64,000 nt of DNA from Timema cristinae (GCA_039000515.1 JBCFYV010000100.1:51240587-51304586); one strand, 5' to 3'; shown: positions 1 through 13,161, numbered from the stretch's first letter. Program-made: numbers and translations. The notes: generated by a model not told the origin, from the sequence alone.

Positions 1-456
1 ACTGTTGGAACCTCTCACTCCCTTTGTTTAATCTGGTCTTCTTGGGAACCAGACTTGGGAGATGAAGGGTTTCATGCGTCCTAGGTGAGACTTAATATTT
101 GCACCCCACAGTTTACTCTGTATAAAATAGAAAATAAATATTAACCATCTGTGTGACGACACATAAGAATAATACGGTGTTAAAATAACTGTAAAAAATT
201 AAGAAAATAGATAATGAAAATAAAAGGGAGACTTCCCTGCTTAATCAATGTGTGGAAAAATACTATCCCTTCGTTATTTCTTTTTCTCTTAATATTTTCG
301 AAAGACATTAATTAAATATCAGAGTGATTAAACAACAACGATTATATTGTTGATCAATCCTTAAAAACATATTTAATTATTGTAAAAAATAAAATATGTC
401 TTTATTTGGAAATTACTAATATTTTATTTAATACTCAAAAGTTCCACTCTATACAA

Positions 457-478
457 ACACACACACACACACACACAC
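457..478. repeat. (CA)n microsatellite
   Basis: About eleven AC repeats inside block A. The same microsatellite is present in copy 3 at 28121-28146 with a slightly different length. Confidence 0.9.
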
Positions 479-526
479 GGGTTGCTGTTATCCGGCCATA
501 CGTGGTGGCATTTTTAAAAGTTTATT

Positions 527-705
527 CCCGCGTCTTACTACCCGTTTGGTTTATACGCTTAATTACTAATTACGCTAATGGATTAAGAATTGGGGAGGTT
601 GAAATTTAGAGGAAATAACTAGCATTTGTGTGGAAGGAGAGTGGAAAACTATTTAGGAAAAAACCCCTCCACTTCTACCGACCAGTATTCGATCAACTGA
701 TTATA
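527..705 (-). repeat. SINE-2 fragment in block A
   Basis: On the minus strand this matches the body and 3' tail of the fuller SINE-2 copy at 52165-52440: the tail CGGGTAGTAAGACGCGG-type sequence, then the segment around TTAGAGGAA and GTGGAAAAC. The tRNA-like head is badly decayed here. It is present at the same place in copy 3 (28197-28380), so it predates the duplication. Confidence 0.7.
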
Positions 706-740
706 TCAGAACATGACTTATAAACCAACTTAAATCTAGA

Positions 741-890
741 ACAAACACAACATCCAGCCCCCGGCCGTTAATTCATCACTGTGAAAGGTGAAACCCACAT
801 TTCAACAATGATAATCGTTTTGGCCATTCCATGAATCAAAACTGGGTCCCTTATTTCAGGAGACAGACACTCTACTGACTGTGCTAAGAT
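741..890 (-). repeat. SINE-4 (tRNA-like head), in block A
   Basis: Read on the minus strand, this starts with a tRNA-like head (box-A-like TAGCACAGTCAGTAGAGTG, box-B-like GTTTTGATTCATGG) and ends in a tail containing CTGGATGTTGTG. Related copies are at 28411-28560 (duplicate of this one) and 19441-19587 (independent, diverged). Confidence 0.6.
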
Positions 891-1226
891 AAACCACGTA
901 AATATTAGAACTCACCCCTATACCCTTCTCAACAGCGTTACGTGGTTTATAGATGACCCCATGCATTGTGGGTCTGAGATTGTTTCGAATGGCCAGGGGG
1001 TGAGTTAACTTAATCATTAAAGCTTTTAACAATGGTGGTAATATTACAATGCTTTATTTTAAGTTGTTTGCCAAGTTAAAAAAATACCTATTCTCTTTAT
1101 TTACAGGCCTTAATATACTGACTAGTTTTTCAAAATATTACCCTATAGGAAACAAACACGGATTCTGTCAGATGTCGTAGACTGACTGATAAGGCTGGTG
1201 CCTTACTACCCTCCGAACTCAAATGG

Positions 1227-1801
1227 CAGTAGTTTCCAAACCAAGGGGTCACGACCCTATTTGGGGTCATGGTGTTTTTGGGTGTAGTCACTGGGCTTAT
1301 TGAAGCAATCTACTTTATTAATTTATTAGAAAAGCAATGAAAATGATAAAACTGCTTGTGCTTTTCTTGGTTACAATTCCTTAGGTGTCATAAGCAGCCT
1401 ATTGGCTGAGTTGCGTTGAAATCATGACGTACTAATTACTCCCGGGGTTGGATGATTCTCTTTTGCGACATCTTAATCACATTAGTATAGTCATAATATT
1501 AGCAATTTATAGTAAATTAAACAACTATTTGTGGATATGTGTGCTTAAAGTTACACTTGTTTGGTTTTCTTGGTGGCGGGGTTGTTTTACATCGCCCACA
1601 AAGCAAATAAGGGTACATTTATTATACAATATACTAATCTAATAACTGTAATTACTTTCGGATAGCCGTGGGTACAGTGAAAACATAATTAAAAACTATG
1701 ATTTGAATGACTGTAGGCAATAAAGCTGTCGTGACGGTCCCAGGGATAACAATTGGGGGAAAATTAGGGCACAGCTGTGCGAAAGGTTGGAAACCACTAC
1801 T
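1227..1801. mobile_element. hAT-type MITE (575 bp)
   Basis: The ends are inverted: CAGTAGTTTCCAAACC on the left and GGTTGGAAACCACTACT on the right. This is the imperfect CAGTGGTTTCCAA-type terminus common in non-autonomous hAT elements. No transposase frame is present. I could not see a clear 8-bp target duplication. The duplicate in copy 3 is at 28898-29460. Confidence 0.6.
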
Positions 1802-2639
1802 ATAATACATTTATTTACAATAATATTTTTACAATTTTAATATTACATAAAGCATATTAAGTATCCCTAAATTCCCTTTTTACAGTGCTAATTTATTTAA
1901 TGAGAATATATATATATATATATTAATAATTATTACTAAAAACTCACTTATTTTTAAAAAATCTTTAGCAATTAATGATTGAATATGACATGTTTGTTAG
2001 TAGAAATGTTATTCTCTTAGCAAATAATTGTTTTCTCTGGTCCCTCCCTATAGCATGTAAAACAATAAAATTGAAGCTTTATTGTTCAAACTTCTCAATT
2101 ACGGTGTCATCTGACACATTTACGACCTATATAGTTTAGCATCTCCTCTATCACCTCTCGACTACAGTAGAAATAATTCCATCTAATTAATGGGATCATG
2201 TGTGTAAGCACGTGATAAACTATTTGAAGGTTATCTAAGTAGTCTTGTGTAATTCTTATTCTATTCAGAGAAGTCCTCCTTGGCCAAAGTCAAATGCTTC
2301 GGGCGTTGGATTTAATGCGATGAGGAAACTTCATTCAAGTTAATAATTATAGTCACGGTATAAACCTTCTCGAACAAGCAATAAAATATATTTAAATTGT
2401 AAACAGATTCATACATCAGTCTTACATCTATTATTGATTACGATCTAGCAAAAGTTATATCTGAATAAAATCACGGCTTTGCTTCTATATATTATTGAAA
2501 TTGGGTTGAGGGTGAAGGGTACGTGGTATCTTAATGTCGTCATTGGGTTATTCCCCTGATAAGAAATATACGACCCAGGTCCCGATAATTCTAAGTAGAC
2601 AAATGAACTGCTTCGCAAGTTCTAGCTGCACCACAACCG

Positions 2640-2762
2640 GCACCAATTTTGAGACTTATACGCCAATATATTATTGCTGATTTTGTACCTAAAGAATATC
2701 CTAGTCTCATAATTTGTACCACAATAGTCTCCATGAAAACAACTTAAAATGAGAATTGGTGC
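2640..2762. mobile_element. Short palindromic MITE (GCACCAATT ends)
   Basis: About 123 bp bounded by GCACCAATT on the left and its reverse complement AATTGGTGC on the right. Copy 3 carries the same element at 30299-30420. Related sequence also occurs as a small tandem array inside the mariner-like element at 48784-49215. Confidence 0.65.
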
Positions 2763-3751
2763 ATCTCTTACCCTGGTATTTATGAGACTTCGACTCGCTC
2801 AAAACATACATGAGCGTGGTGACTCTGTCGTCCGCCACCCCAGTGAAACTATTACTAAATATGAATTATAAAACAAACAAAATACGTTGGTTTTATTTAC
2901 GTTGGTCATAAATATAATGTTTAGTAATAAATAACTAAAACAACTTAATGTTAGCTAATCAATGTGCATCTTTAAATGATAAAACATAACTACTAATAGT
3001 TGGACAAGTTTATAAAAATTACAGGAGGGAAGCGGAAGGCGGGGGGATGATGGTTCGCCTGAGCTAACTATACCCAGGGCGCCAACCACATAATCTTGGT
3101 CTGACTGTGTTATAAAGAAATATTAGTTTAGTTACATGGAGATCCAGTTCTAGGAGACTCTATACAAACACTAGCAGAATGATAGAATACGTTTATTAAA
3201 TGGTCGAATAAATATCTTGTTGCTATGGTTACAATACTTAACGTAGAGGAGAAAAATTCCTCCTTTGTGAGTCCGGGTGACCAAATGGATTGACAATCAC
3301 TTGGTAAGCATTACATTTATGTGAACTTAACTTATAACAAACAGTTAACTGTACGAGAGAGAGCTAAGTTATTTGACTAATAATCGTTTATTAGAACCTT
3401 ATAACTTAATATAAATTAATTACTTAGAGCGTAGCTGATAATTCGCACAGTAGCGGATCTTGTCGCTGCTCGAGGACGAATGAGACATGAAATATAAATA
3501 AAACCGTAATATCATCACTCTACAATGAATAAGGTCGCACTCTAGCCAGCATTATGTTCCGACACAAGTTTTAACCAAGGTCCAACCAAGAAACTCGACA
3601 TGACTTCTGACCTCGCGCGGACAGTACTTGCCACACCTCAACAAACCGACGCACAAATAGCGCCAGTCTTCTGCCGGCGTCTAGACAAGTAAATCTCTTT
3701 GGCTCGTGCGATAAGAAAAATGCCAACCTGCATAGTCCCACGCGCAATATT

Positions 3752-3781
3752 CCGCACACTCTACAAGACTTTTAACTTCAT
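3752..3781. repeat. Target-site duplication, left of LINE
   Basis: Thirty bases starting CCGCACACTCTACAAG, identical to 8570-8599 on the other side of the LINE. This is long for a target duplication made by a non-LTR element. Confidence 0.9.
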
Positions 3782-4054
3782 AAGTGTAGGATACATCCAT
3801 CTTTTATGACTCAAGCTTGGCATTATTCATTGTGTGATTTATCCGTGCCGACTGAGGTTGGGTAGTGATAGTGTGTTAACGACAACAGCACAACACAACA
3901 GTGATAAAACACAAATTATAAGTGCAGTGCTAAGTCGTCAACTAGTGTAATTTTGTACTATATTATTAGCGTTTTTGTTTATTTAGTGACCTATTACATG
4001 CCGACTGAAGTTGGGTAGGGTGGTATACCGCAAGGTACAAGCCAAGAGGGGGAA
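3782..4054 (+). promoter_or_regulatory. LINE 5' UTR with a repeated 20-mer
   Basis: A 20-base motif, TGCCGACTGAGGTTGGGTAG, occurs at 3846-3865 and again with one mismatch at 3999-4018. The second copy includes an ATG in frame with ORF1 but is closed by its own TAG after six codons, so I take ATG 4055 as the ORF1 start. A 5' repeat in a LINE may be part of its internal promoter; this is inference. Confidence 0.5.
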
Positions 4055-5405
4055 ATGGCCTCAGACTCAGATGTAGAAATCAACGTTGAAGGAACGGACG
4101 ATGATGATGACATGGAAGAACAAGGCCAGGAAGGGGCCCCAGCCAACACGGAAATAAAAAAAAACTTTGAGCCAGTTTCTGGACTCAAGCGAAAACTCAG
4201 GACCAGACCAGGACAGGAAGTACTACAATCGAAGGCTATAAAAGTCAATAACAAGTTTGCAAGCTTGTCTAGCCTACGGGATGGACCATCGATTAGTCAA
4301 ACGGGGCAACCGAGTGGAGGTACGAAAGAAAGTTCCACCCCACGGCGCATAAAGACCCCTCCAGTGATTGTAACAAATGCAACACAATACAACAAAGTCA
4401 TAAAACTCCTAAACAGCGGACAGCAAGATGACTACAAAGTGTATTGTATTGCACAGGGTATTAAGGTGGTCACGACCTCCTCCTTCCGCTTTGTTAAAAC
4501 TGCTAAAACAGAACACGTTGGAACACTTCACTTATGTCCTTCCCAAGGACAAGCCCTTCAAGGCAGTAATCAAGGGCCTTCATACAAGTATGCCCTGCGC
4601 AGAAATAAAGGAGGAACTGGAGAACAGGGGATTCACGCCAACCGATGTGAGGCAATTATACTCGAAATCTTCTCCACAAGCAGCGACACCGAGACCCCTA
4701 CCAATATTTGTCTGCACCCTTGCGAGGACAGAAGGAGTGGGCGAGATACACAAGGTAAAAGTCATCAACCACACGGTAGTGGAGATCGAGGAGTACCGTG
4801 CTTCACAGAGCACAATTCTACAGTGCCACCGTTGCCAACGTTTCGGCCACTCCAAGAACTACTGTGCCCAAAAACCACGCTGCGTCAAGTGTATAGGAGA
4901 GCACCTGACAGTAGAGTGCTAGAAAAAGGACAAAACAGCACCAGCACAATGCGTAAACTGCAAGGGACCGCACGCAGCTAACTATCGCAATTGCCCTAAA
5001 TTTATACGTGAGCTGGAAAAGAAAAACCAAAGGTCAGGAAAGACAAAGGAAGGGGAAAGCAAAGTGGCTAACCCTTCTCCATGCGTGGTGGGGTATCTTA
5101 AACCATCAACAGGCCAGCAAATTTCGGTTAGCCAACCAACACCACCAACAAACATGGGATTGAGCAAACCATCTTATAGTGGAGTTGTCAAGAGGATGAC
5201 CAAAAAGGACAAAAAAGAGGACCGTGACACGGATGTATCCTTGGAATTAAAGGACCTTCTACAAATCATCAAAGATATTAACGTCGCAGGCTTACTCCAA
5301 CTCCTGAGGAAGTATGTAGTAAGGCTGAAGAACGCGCCAGACAAAACAACCAAAGTAATGATACTTCTTGAAGCCGCAACTGAATTCTTCTGCGATGGGT
5401 ACTGA
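4055..5405 (+). pseudogene. LINE ORF1 (Gag-like, zinc-knuckle nucleocapsid), broken
   Basis: Encodes the RNA-binding Gag-like protein of a Jockey-type LINE. The start at 4055 opens an acidic N-terminus (DDDDDMEEQ). The middle contains a pre-C2HC-type region with FKAVIKGLH. Zinc knuckles follow: two in 4824-4919 (CHRCQRFGHSKNYC, then CVKCIGEH) and a third at 4950-4994 (CVNCKGPH). An extra base in the A-run at 4496-4499 shifts frame 2 to frame 3, and a TAG at 4920-4922 sits between the second and third knuckles. Frame 3 then stays open to TGA at 5403-5405. The ORF1 end overlaps the proposed ORF2 start by 11 bases. Confidence 0.85.
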
Positions 5406-8080
5406 GCAGGGAAGAGGCACAGAAGACTCATTGAACATTCTGTTTTGAAATGCTAATGGGTTGGTACTACAAGAACACGAGTTCCGAAATCTTCTGGAGA
5501 CGTATGGAGTCGACATTGCTCTGATCTGTGAGACCCACCTATCAGAACAAAAGAAGATGAGGTTCATCGGTTACGAGATGTACCGCAACGATAGAACAGT
5601 TGGCAGGGGAGGGGGCACAGCCGTGTTGGTGCGTAGCAACCTCGCTCACTACCAAACAAATCTACCGGCTATGGATTATATCGAATCCACTTCGATAGCC
5701 ATTCCCACAGGGCGGACGCAGATAGTGTTTACAGCTGTTTAAAGAAGCCCTGCTGTCCCCTTCACCATCGAGGACCTAGACAGACTCACGTCGAGAAAGG
5801 ACTTCCTCATAGCGGGAGATCTCAACTGTAAACACACGAGCTGGAACAGTCGCGTGTCAAATCAGGCAGGCCTGACACTGGCTGGCCAGGCATCAACCAA
5901 AAACTTTACAGTCCTGGCGACTACGAGCCGACGTACTATCCTTCAAATTACAGGCATCTCCCCGACGTACTGGATGTAGTCCTGACGGATCTCGACACGC
6001 TACCAGACGATCTCGAAGCCCTGAATGAACTCGACTCCGACCATCTCCCGGTCTTCGGAAGAATATCACTGAGGACAAATCCAAGACTGGCTTACCACAG
6101 GAGGAAGATACCCAGAAGTGACTGGGAAGAGTATCGACGGGTACTGTCAGAGGCTATTCCATTGAACATGGAGGTAAATTCCCCGGAAGAAGTGGACAGC
6201 TCCATTACCCTTCTGACGGCTACAATACTCGAAGCGTACCGTGGAACAACTGTATTCGAGACGCCACCGGTGACGTTGAAGAGGGACGACCCTGAGCTGA
6301 GCTTCATGATAGCCCTCAAGAGGGAAGCGCGTAGGGAATGGCAGCAGCACCGGGACCCGAGGCATCGGGCTGAGTACAACAGGCTAAGAGCCCTGGTGCG
6401 CAGGAAGGCCAAAGCCCTAAAGACCTCCAACTGGAACGAATTCGTAACGAACACTTTAGCTGTGGACGGCAACGTGTGGAAGGCGTCGAGAAAACTCAAA
6501 GGCACGAAAGGAAAGACGGGGACCACGGTCATCCACGGAAGAAGAGGGTTGGTATACCGGGGAGAGGCCAAGGCAGAGGCCATAGCTGAATCACTGGAAG
6601 ATCAGTTCAAGGCAAACTCAGAGCCCCAAGACGAAGAGTTTACCAGGACTGTAAGAAGAACAGTTGGAGTTTATTTAGCAGAGCCAGTCATAGAACTACC
6701 ACCCCCCATCACCAGGAATGAAATCTCCCACCAGGTGGAAAAATTGAAGCCACGAAAAGCGGCCAAGACAGGATCTCAAACGAGATGATGCGACACGCAC
6801 CGGAAGGTGTAATCCAACTATTAACAAAAATGTTTTCAAAGGCATTCCTGGCAGGTTACTTCCCGGAGGCATGGAAAGTTGCCGACGTTGTCTCATTGCC
6901 TAAACCAGGCAAGGACCGCAAATTCCCGCAGAACACGCGGCCCATCAGTCTTCTTAGCAATATAGGGAAACTATTTGAAAAAATAATTTTGCAGCGGCTG
7001 AAAGCCTTCGGCAAGGAGCACAGGATTATCCCCGATGCCCAGTTCGAATTTCGGACCCGGCACTCAACGATACACCCGGTCCTGAGCCTAGTGGAGGATG
7101 TGACAGAAAGTTTCAATATCGGGGAAGTCACGCTAGCAGTACTTATGGATGTAGAGAAGGCATTTGATAAGGTCTGGCACGCCGGCCTTATCTACAAATT
7201 AATTCAAGCCAATTTCCCAAAAGTATATGTGCAGATAATCAACAGCTTTCTAACTGGGCGACAATTCCAGGTCAAGATGGAAGGGAAAAGGTCGCTTCTT
7301 CATAGGGTCGGAGCGGGGGTGCCACAGGGGTCGGCACTCTCCCCGTTCCTTTACACTATTTACGTCGCAGACATCCCCACCGACCCGATGATAAAGACCA
7401 GGCTCTTCGAAGACGATACAATGTTCTACACCGCCAACAGGAACGTGAAATACGCCCATCGCCGTCTGCAACGATACCTGGACGAGTTCAGCAGCTGGCT
7501 GGAAAAATGGAGAATTAGAGTAAATGCAGAAAAATCGTCAGCCATGTTGATTACTAGGAGGAGACCCCAAACACCGGACCAGTTTGTAGTATTGGAGGAG
7601 GATATCCCCTACAAAAACGCTATGAAATACCTCGGGGTGATGATCGACTCTAGACTCGCATGGAAGGAGCATGTAAACTATACGAGAAAAAAGGCAATGG
7701 GGGCATTCATCGCAAACTACGGCCTGCTCAAGACCCCAGTGCTAGGGATCAACAACAAGATGCTACTATACAAGAGTTTAGTACAACCAATACTGCTGTA
7801 CGGATGTGAGGCGTGGGGGTATGCCCCAGAGTCAGTGTTAGGTACACTACAAACAGTACAGAACAAGGTGATTAGGAGTATCCTAGGTGTCAACACCCGA
7901 TCCAGCAACGAGTTCATTCACGCTACCACTGGCTGTGCGACATTACAGGAAATCTTCCGGCAGCGAGGCGACAAGTTCTATTATCGAGCCCGCGAGGTAG
8001 AGGATAACGCCATAATTAGAAGACTCGGCCAATACGACCCCCATGAGACAAGGAGATACAAGAAGCCCCGACTCGAATGA
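5395..8080 (+). pseudogene. LINE ORF2 (AP endonuclease + reverse transcriptase), broken
   Basis: The proposed start is ATG 5395, overlapping ORF1. The N-terminal part is an AP-type endonuclease: ICETHLS, GGGTAVLVRS, IAGDLNCKH and the catalytic SDH in DSDHLPV near 6032-6052. The reverse transcriptase lies at about 6762-8080, with RPISLLSNIGK, the first catalytic Asp region MDVEKAFDKVWH, VPQGSALSP and the active-site box at 7406-7417. Lesions: TGA 5446-5448 (where LINEs have Trp, NxNGL context), TAA 5740-5742, a frameshift near 5905 (frame 1 to 3) and another near 6765 (frame 3 to 2). Substitutions include FEDD for the usual FADD at the active site, and Gly to Glu in the QFGFR motif. It ends at TGA 8078-8080. 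Confidence 0.9.
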
Positions 8081-8569
8081 GAAATACACCTGCACACCTT
8101 CCCAATCAGCCCCTTCCTAATAACCACTCCTCTTCTAAGCATAGCCAATCCCTGGGTCCCCATCCTCTCACGACCCCACAACTATGAACTAGAATCATTC
8201 TATTCACACTTTCACTTTCATCAACGCCATCTTCGCTTAGTGACTAATATTATTCCATGTGTTTTCTTTCAGCTCGTCTAGAACTTACTTACACACTACA
8301 CCACTCACATCGGGCCTAACTGCGCTTGTGTTTCCATCACAGTGTATGAGGGCTCGATCTAGCTACTACACACAAACACTGCTGCTCCCAACATACAAAC
8401 CTTCACCCACCAACTCCATCTTCCCTTCACAATCAACATACACATTCACACATAAAGGTTATGATCTGTGACTACAGATCGGTACTTTAGGCAAAAAATA
8501 GCCGCCTACTTCCTCTGAAAGTCGCTTCTGACACTCAGAGTTAGTAGTTTAAGGCAAACAAGGGAGCTG
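8081..8569 (+). other. LINE 3' untranslated region
   Basis: Non-coding, pyrimidine-rich, no poly(A) tail. It ends abruptly in GGGAGCTG before the right target duplication. It contains a short open frame (8259-8471) with no coding character. Confidence 0.6.
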
Positions 8570-8599
8570 CCGCACACTCTACAAGACTTTTAACTTCAT
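8570..8599. repeat. Target-site duplication, right of LINE
   Basis: Identical to 3752-3781. The single-copy equivalent lies in duplicon copy 2 near 20331-20360, with one extra base and small differences. Confidence 0.9.
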
Positions 8600-11500
8600 C
8601 CATCCATCTTTTAAAACTAGGATCTTAGGAAGGCTGCCTAGGCAGCAGAATTACACTCAATCAGTCGTTACACTTAAGTCAAATATTGATAAAACTGTGA
8701 GTAGTAAAACAATTTGGTCTTAACTGGAATTAGCATAAAATTATCTTCTACCGTTTTATCTCTGTCAAAATATAGTGTTAATGTTGAAATTTTCCACTTT
8801 GAAAAGTGGGCTGCACGTTACGGTATAAATGCTTAGAAACCAAAAAGATTCTGGAAATGCGGTGCAGAAAAGCTCTTTGTGAATCTAATGGTTTAATTTA
8901 ATATTAGTTTCACAATAACTCTATTTCACGTGCATTTGTATTTTCCTGTGAGGTAACAACTGTCAATATTTCACCGAACAGAAGCTACAAACCTAGGCCA
9001 CAGAAAAGTGTAGAATATAGTTTGTCAGAAGTTTTCTTACAATATTAAAATAAATATAGGATATAACTAAATACCATCATGAAAAAAGAGAAAAACCATG
9101 TGAATTACAGACCAGGAAAAAAATCAAAATTTAACCTCACAAGAATAGAAATTGGAACAAGGAAAAAAACCTGTGCTTTGTGGGTTCTAGGCAGCTTATT
9201 ATTTGTCGTATAAAGAAAATTTAGAGTTTGGTTAAAAATGTTATTAATATTATTGTTTAAATATTTTATCTAAAATCCCTTTAAATATTTTGATATTTGA
9301 ACAATATTAAGCTTTAAATTCATTGCTTTTTAATTCGACAGTTTAAAAATATATTGTGGGACCTTATAATGCTCAAACATTACTAAACATTTATAATATT
9401 GATAAATGTGTTCTCACATGAGCCATGAAATTGTGCAAATGATGCGAATTATCATAGATCCAACTGTTACAAAGTCATATATTCAGTACAAGCCGTGTAC
9501 ACGCGGCTAATTTTAAAATAAGAGGTCAGTGTGTGTCTTTGTGAACAATATAAATATAATGTACGATGAAATTTTGTATGATATAAAGTAGCCCCGTGGC
9601 TTCATTGGTGCTGACTGACAGCTCACAGCTGACTTCTGACACTCAACATTTAGGTATATACCTAAATGTGGACTGTCATAAGAGACAGCTGCTAAACACA
9701 TGTTTTTGCAGATCATATGGTTCGGCGTAAGGATACAAATTTGGTCTGGTAACTTTTCAAAGCCGTCAGTTGTCAGTCAGCACCAATGAAACCATGGGAC
9801 TACTGTAGGCCTATTTATCTTTTACGCTTATATTTTTAACTGTTAAATTCCAAACTTGCACAGGAAACTGATTTTAAACACGGCGGAAAGATCAAATATG
9901 GAAATTATTGTAAGGATGACTGCACCGGATTCAAAATAACATTTTCCTACAGAAAATATTTCAAGTGATAGTTGAATGAATTCAGCAAATACATTATAAG
10001 GATATTTATAGTTATTACTTAATTATTTCTTGATATTATATCTATACTTTTTAAAACTGTGAATTACAAATTTCTAGAGATACTAACTACAATCTGGCAT
10101 ACTTTGAACCCGTCTATTTCATGACAAAATCATTTGATGAGTTTCATTGTGACGTCACTATATCAAACGAGTATTCGGATAAAATGTGAGTTGAAATGAC
10201 AAGTTTATTGTTGGACAAGAGAAGATTCTCTACTCAATGCTTTTAGACTCGTTTAAGAGAACAAGGAGTCAATGACTGATAATATTTATTTTAGACGTGT
10301 CTGGAGCAGTTTATCCTTCGTTTGAAGTACTAGGTTATAAATCATATATATACACGTAAAATAAATTGGCATAATATCTTTATAAATATTCAACATTTTA
10401 ATTTAAGACATAGATATATGGCACAAAAATATATAGAAATAATTGATTAATAAATTTGTTTAGTTAATTGATGTAATAAATCGAAATAGCAAATTAAAAG
10501 ATATGATTAGGTTAACCTATGGTAATAACATATTGTCAAATTATGAACATTACTCATATAAAAAATAAATTCAGCATCAATTTAGCAATATATAAGGTGA
10601 TGATAAGTTCAAAATACACAAAAACCCGTTAAAAAGGTGTCATAAATAATATATACCTGATGTATTTTAAATAAGCCTTTTTGAACAAAACTTATATTAT
10701 TTTGAATTTCAAATGTTTATATCCAATCAAGATATAACCTTTGACTGATAAAACAATATGATGAATACATTTTTTCTGCGCAAATATATAACCTATGGTC
10801 TTAATAATTATGATTGGGTCGTATATAGGAACAGACTTAATTTTACTTTCTAGTGTCTAAATATCTAGATACATCTAAAATAAACTGTACGAAGGGCATT
10901 CATTATAAGACAGTTGCAACATTTACTAAAACTATTTTAATAAATTCAAAAGTGAAGCTAAATGACATGTTTGATTTAAAGTGTCAATTCCGATCCAAAC
11001 ATAAAAATAGATTTATGTTTTTTCAATGTTGACAGCAAAAAAAAAAGTTAATATTTATTTAACTACTACCATTATGTTATAACTATATCTATGTTCATGG
11101 AATATAACTTTTAAAGAATTTTTTTAAATAAATTTAATCTAACCTTGACGTGACAGAGTAGTAACTTTATGTGATATTCCAATAAGTTACCCAGTAAGAT
11201 GACTATTGTTTAAAAGACGGTAACTATAAGTATTTATAAATTTTTGGATCTGAAAAATTATTTATAAATTAAATCAAGATTTCTCAAACTATTATCTTAA
11301 CTTATGAAAGGTAGTGGCGGTCGTTAAACCAGAATTATTGGCCACCCCATCAACTTTCTTGTCTCTCTTACTCTCACAAAATAGTATTATAAATAATGTT
11401 AGTGTACATATTCATTATATATTTAATTTAAGAACTCTTCAAGGTCGGATCCAGAAAGGAGAGCATAATCTCATCATGAAAAAAATTATTTAGTATAAAT

Positions 11501-13161
11501 AATAATAATAATTAAAAACAAAATCAATGACTGTATATCTGTGTAAGAAAGAAAACGCTCACCTAATTTAAAGCACATGACCACCGCAGCGAAGTACTAG
11601 TTATACTATCACATAATAGCTCAACAACCAGATTTCAGTTAGTTCATCTTCTTACATTTTAGTTGGTAATATTATTAAATCATAATCCACCTGGTCCCGC
11701 GAGGGTGCCCACTCTCTCTATTTCTCTCTCCCCCTCCCCAACGGAAGTACTGGATCTGCCCTTGAACACTTTAGAAGGGAAGATTCAATTTAAAAAGAAA
11801 ACTGTTTTTGAGCGGATTTTGTATATCAGTCAAAAGAGGATTGCCTTACTATTTAATTCGTCTCCTTTAACTCTTTATTCCGCATTGATTCAACTTTATA
11901 GCATTTAATAACAACTAAAGCATTGCATTTTTTTAAAATGAGTTGCATTATGGTCACTATATTATTAAAAAGGAAAATTGTGTATCAAAGTCGAGATACT
12001 CTCCCTGGCCATTTTTTCTTGTTATACATTCAAATAGATTAATTAAGTTATTTAGAGTTTAGTTAGATATGTATGGACACATCCTAAACATGTCATGTTG
12101 ATTTTTATTAATTAAATTAAGTTAATTGATTTCTTGTATCTAAATGACAGCAGTCCATTCTAAAGAAAAGGTGAGTCTTAAAGAATTGTGAGCGCAGAAG
12201 CTGGTCACAAGATATTTAATAATTCATTTACAGGTGCATTTTCAAGTCTGTGTGTCACTTACTTTTAAACACTGTAGAAGCGCTCTCTCTCTATCAGTTT
12301 GTCTTTCTGATGAGAATCATTTTGAAAGTGAGTTGTTTTAAAGAATTCTCACTTGTAAGCGCTGTTATCACTGGATATTCTAAGTTCTACCTGAGTCGAG
12401 GGGTGCAACAAATCTCCCGTAAGACAGGGTATCTGTTATTTCTTTGTCAGTGCACCCGGTATAACTTACTTTACTCTTTAAGCTTATGTAAAATTAATCT
12501 AGTACTTTAGATTATTTTAAAATAAATATTGGTTATAAAAATGACAATTTTTTAAAAACTTTTTGGTGATTTAAATAATTTATTTATTTAAATTATAGAA
12601 TCAAATAGTAGCTTTTGAAAAGTTTGCCGTAATTAAGAATTAAATATGGCGATTTGGTGAAGAGAATTGTTTAATTTGATTACGTCAATACCCAACGCTA
12701 ATAGTGTACACTTGCTGAAGTTTAAACAATAAATAAATTTCATTTGAAAAAAAATATTTTATTTGCCTTTTTTATTTAAGGTTTACAAAATAATAATTTG
12801 TTTATGGTTTGTAATGATCGGTTCCAATAATATAAACGTGGAAATATAATACATTTTAATTTATAGCTTTCTGCATAGTTGTAGTTAATGTTGTCAATTT
12901 GGCGTGAGTGAAAAAATTAAATTTGTATTATATTAAAAGTTCATATAATTAATAATGTAAAGATTAATCATTAAGTATTCCAAAAGGAGGTATTATTAAT
13001 AGTCTATTTTAAATTTTCAATATTATATATAAATAATAAATCAATCAAATAAAACACATTTCTAGAATGTAAAATGTCAGTAACTTCTAATAAATGTTGA
13101 TAAATTCTACTGTTCTTCCTATAAAAATTGGACTTACCAACAGTTCCTAGGAAACCACAGG
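8600..13161. repeat. Block B of duplicon copy 1, no gene seen
   Basis: AT-rich DNA that matches 20361-24901 of copy 2 throughout with scattered substitutions and small indels. Apart from a foldback MITE at 9587-9804 I see no coding exon. Small open frames conserved between the copies (for example 12250-12510 and 24014-24274) are explained by recent duplication. Confidence 0.75.
9587..9804. mobile_element. Foldback MITE (about 218 bp)
   Basis: The left end AGTAGCCCCGTGGCTTCATT and the right end are reverse complements over about 35 bases; both include CATTGGTGCTGACTGACA-type sequence. Inside, 9646-9669 is a perfect 24-base palindrome around GGTATATACC. The duplicate is at 21346-21563. The superfamily is not assignable by eye. 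Confidence 0.7.

Larger units (their letters stand above)
3782..8569 (+). mobile_element. Jockey-clade-like non-LTR retrotransposon, near full length, dead
   Basis: A 4.8-kb LINE with a 5' UTR, an ORF1 with pre-C2HC and zinc-knuckle regions, an ORF2 with AP-like endonuclease and reverse transcriptase, and a 490-bp 3' region. It is flanked by a perfect 30-bp target duplication (3752-3781 and 8570-8599). The uninterrupted site exists in duplicon copy 2 near 20327-20360. The 3' end has no poly(A) run. At least two frameshifts and two in-frame stops in ORF2, and one of each in ORF1, show it cannot mobilise itself. The insertion is younger than the duplication because copy 2 lacks it. Confidence 0.9.

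Noticed and set aside
3571..3759. Small minus-strand frame, also open in duplicon copy 2 (20149-20367)
   Set aside because: Conservation is explained by the recent duplication, there is no recognisable domain or splice context, and copy 3 has lost the region.
12250..12510. 86-codon plus-strand frame, repeated at 24014-24274
   Set aside because: Almost identical only because block B is duplicated. No domain, and AT-rich with no coding bias.
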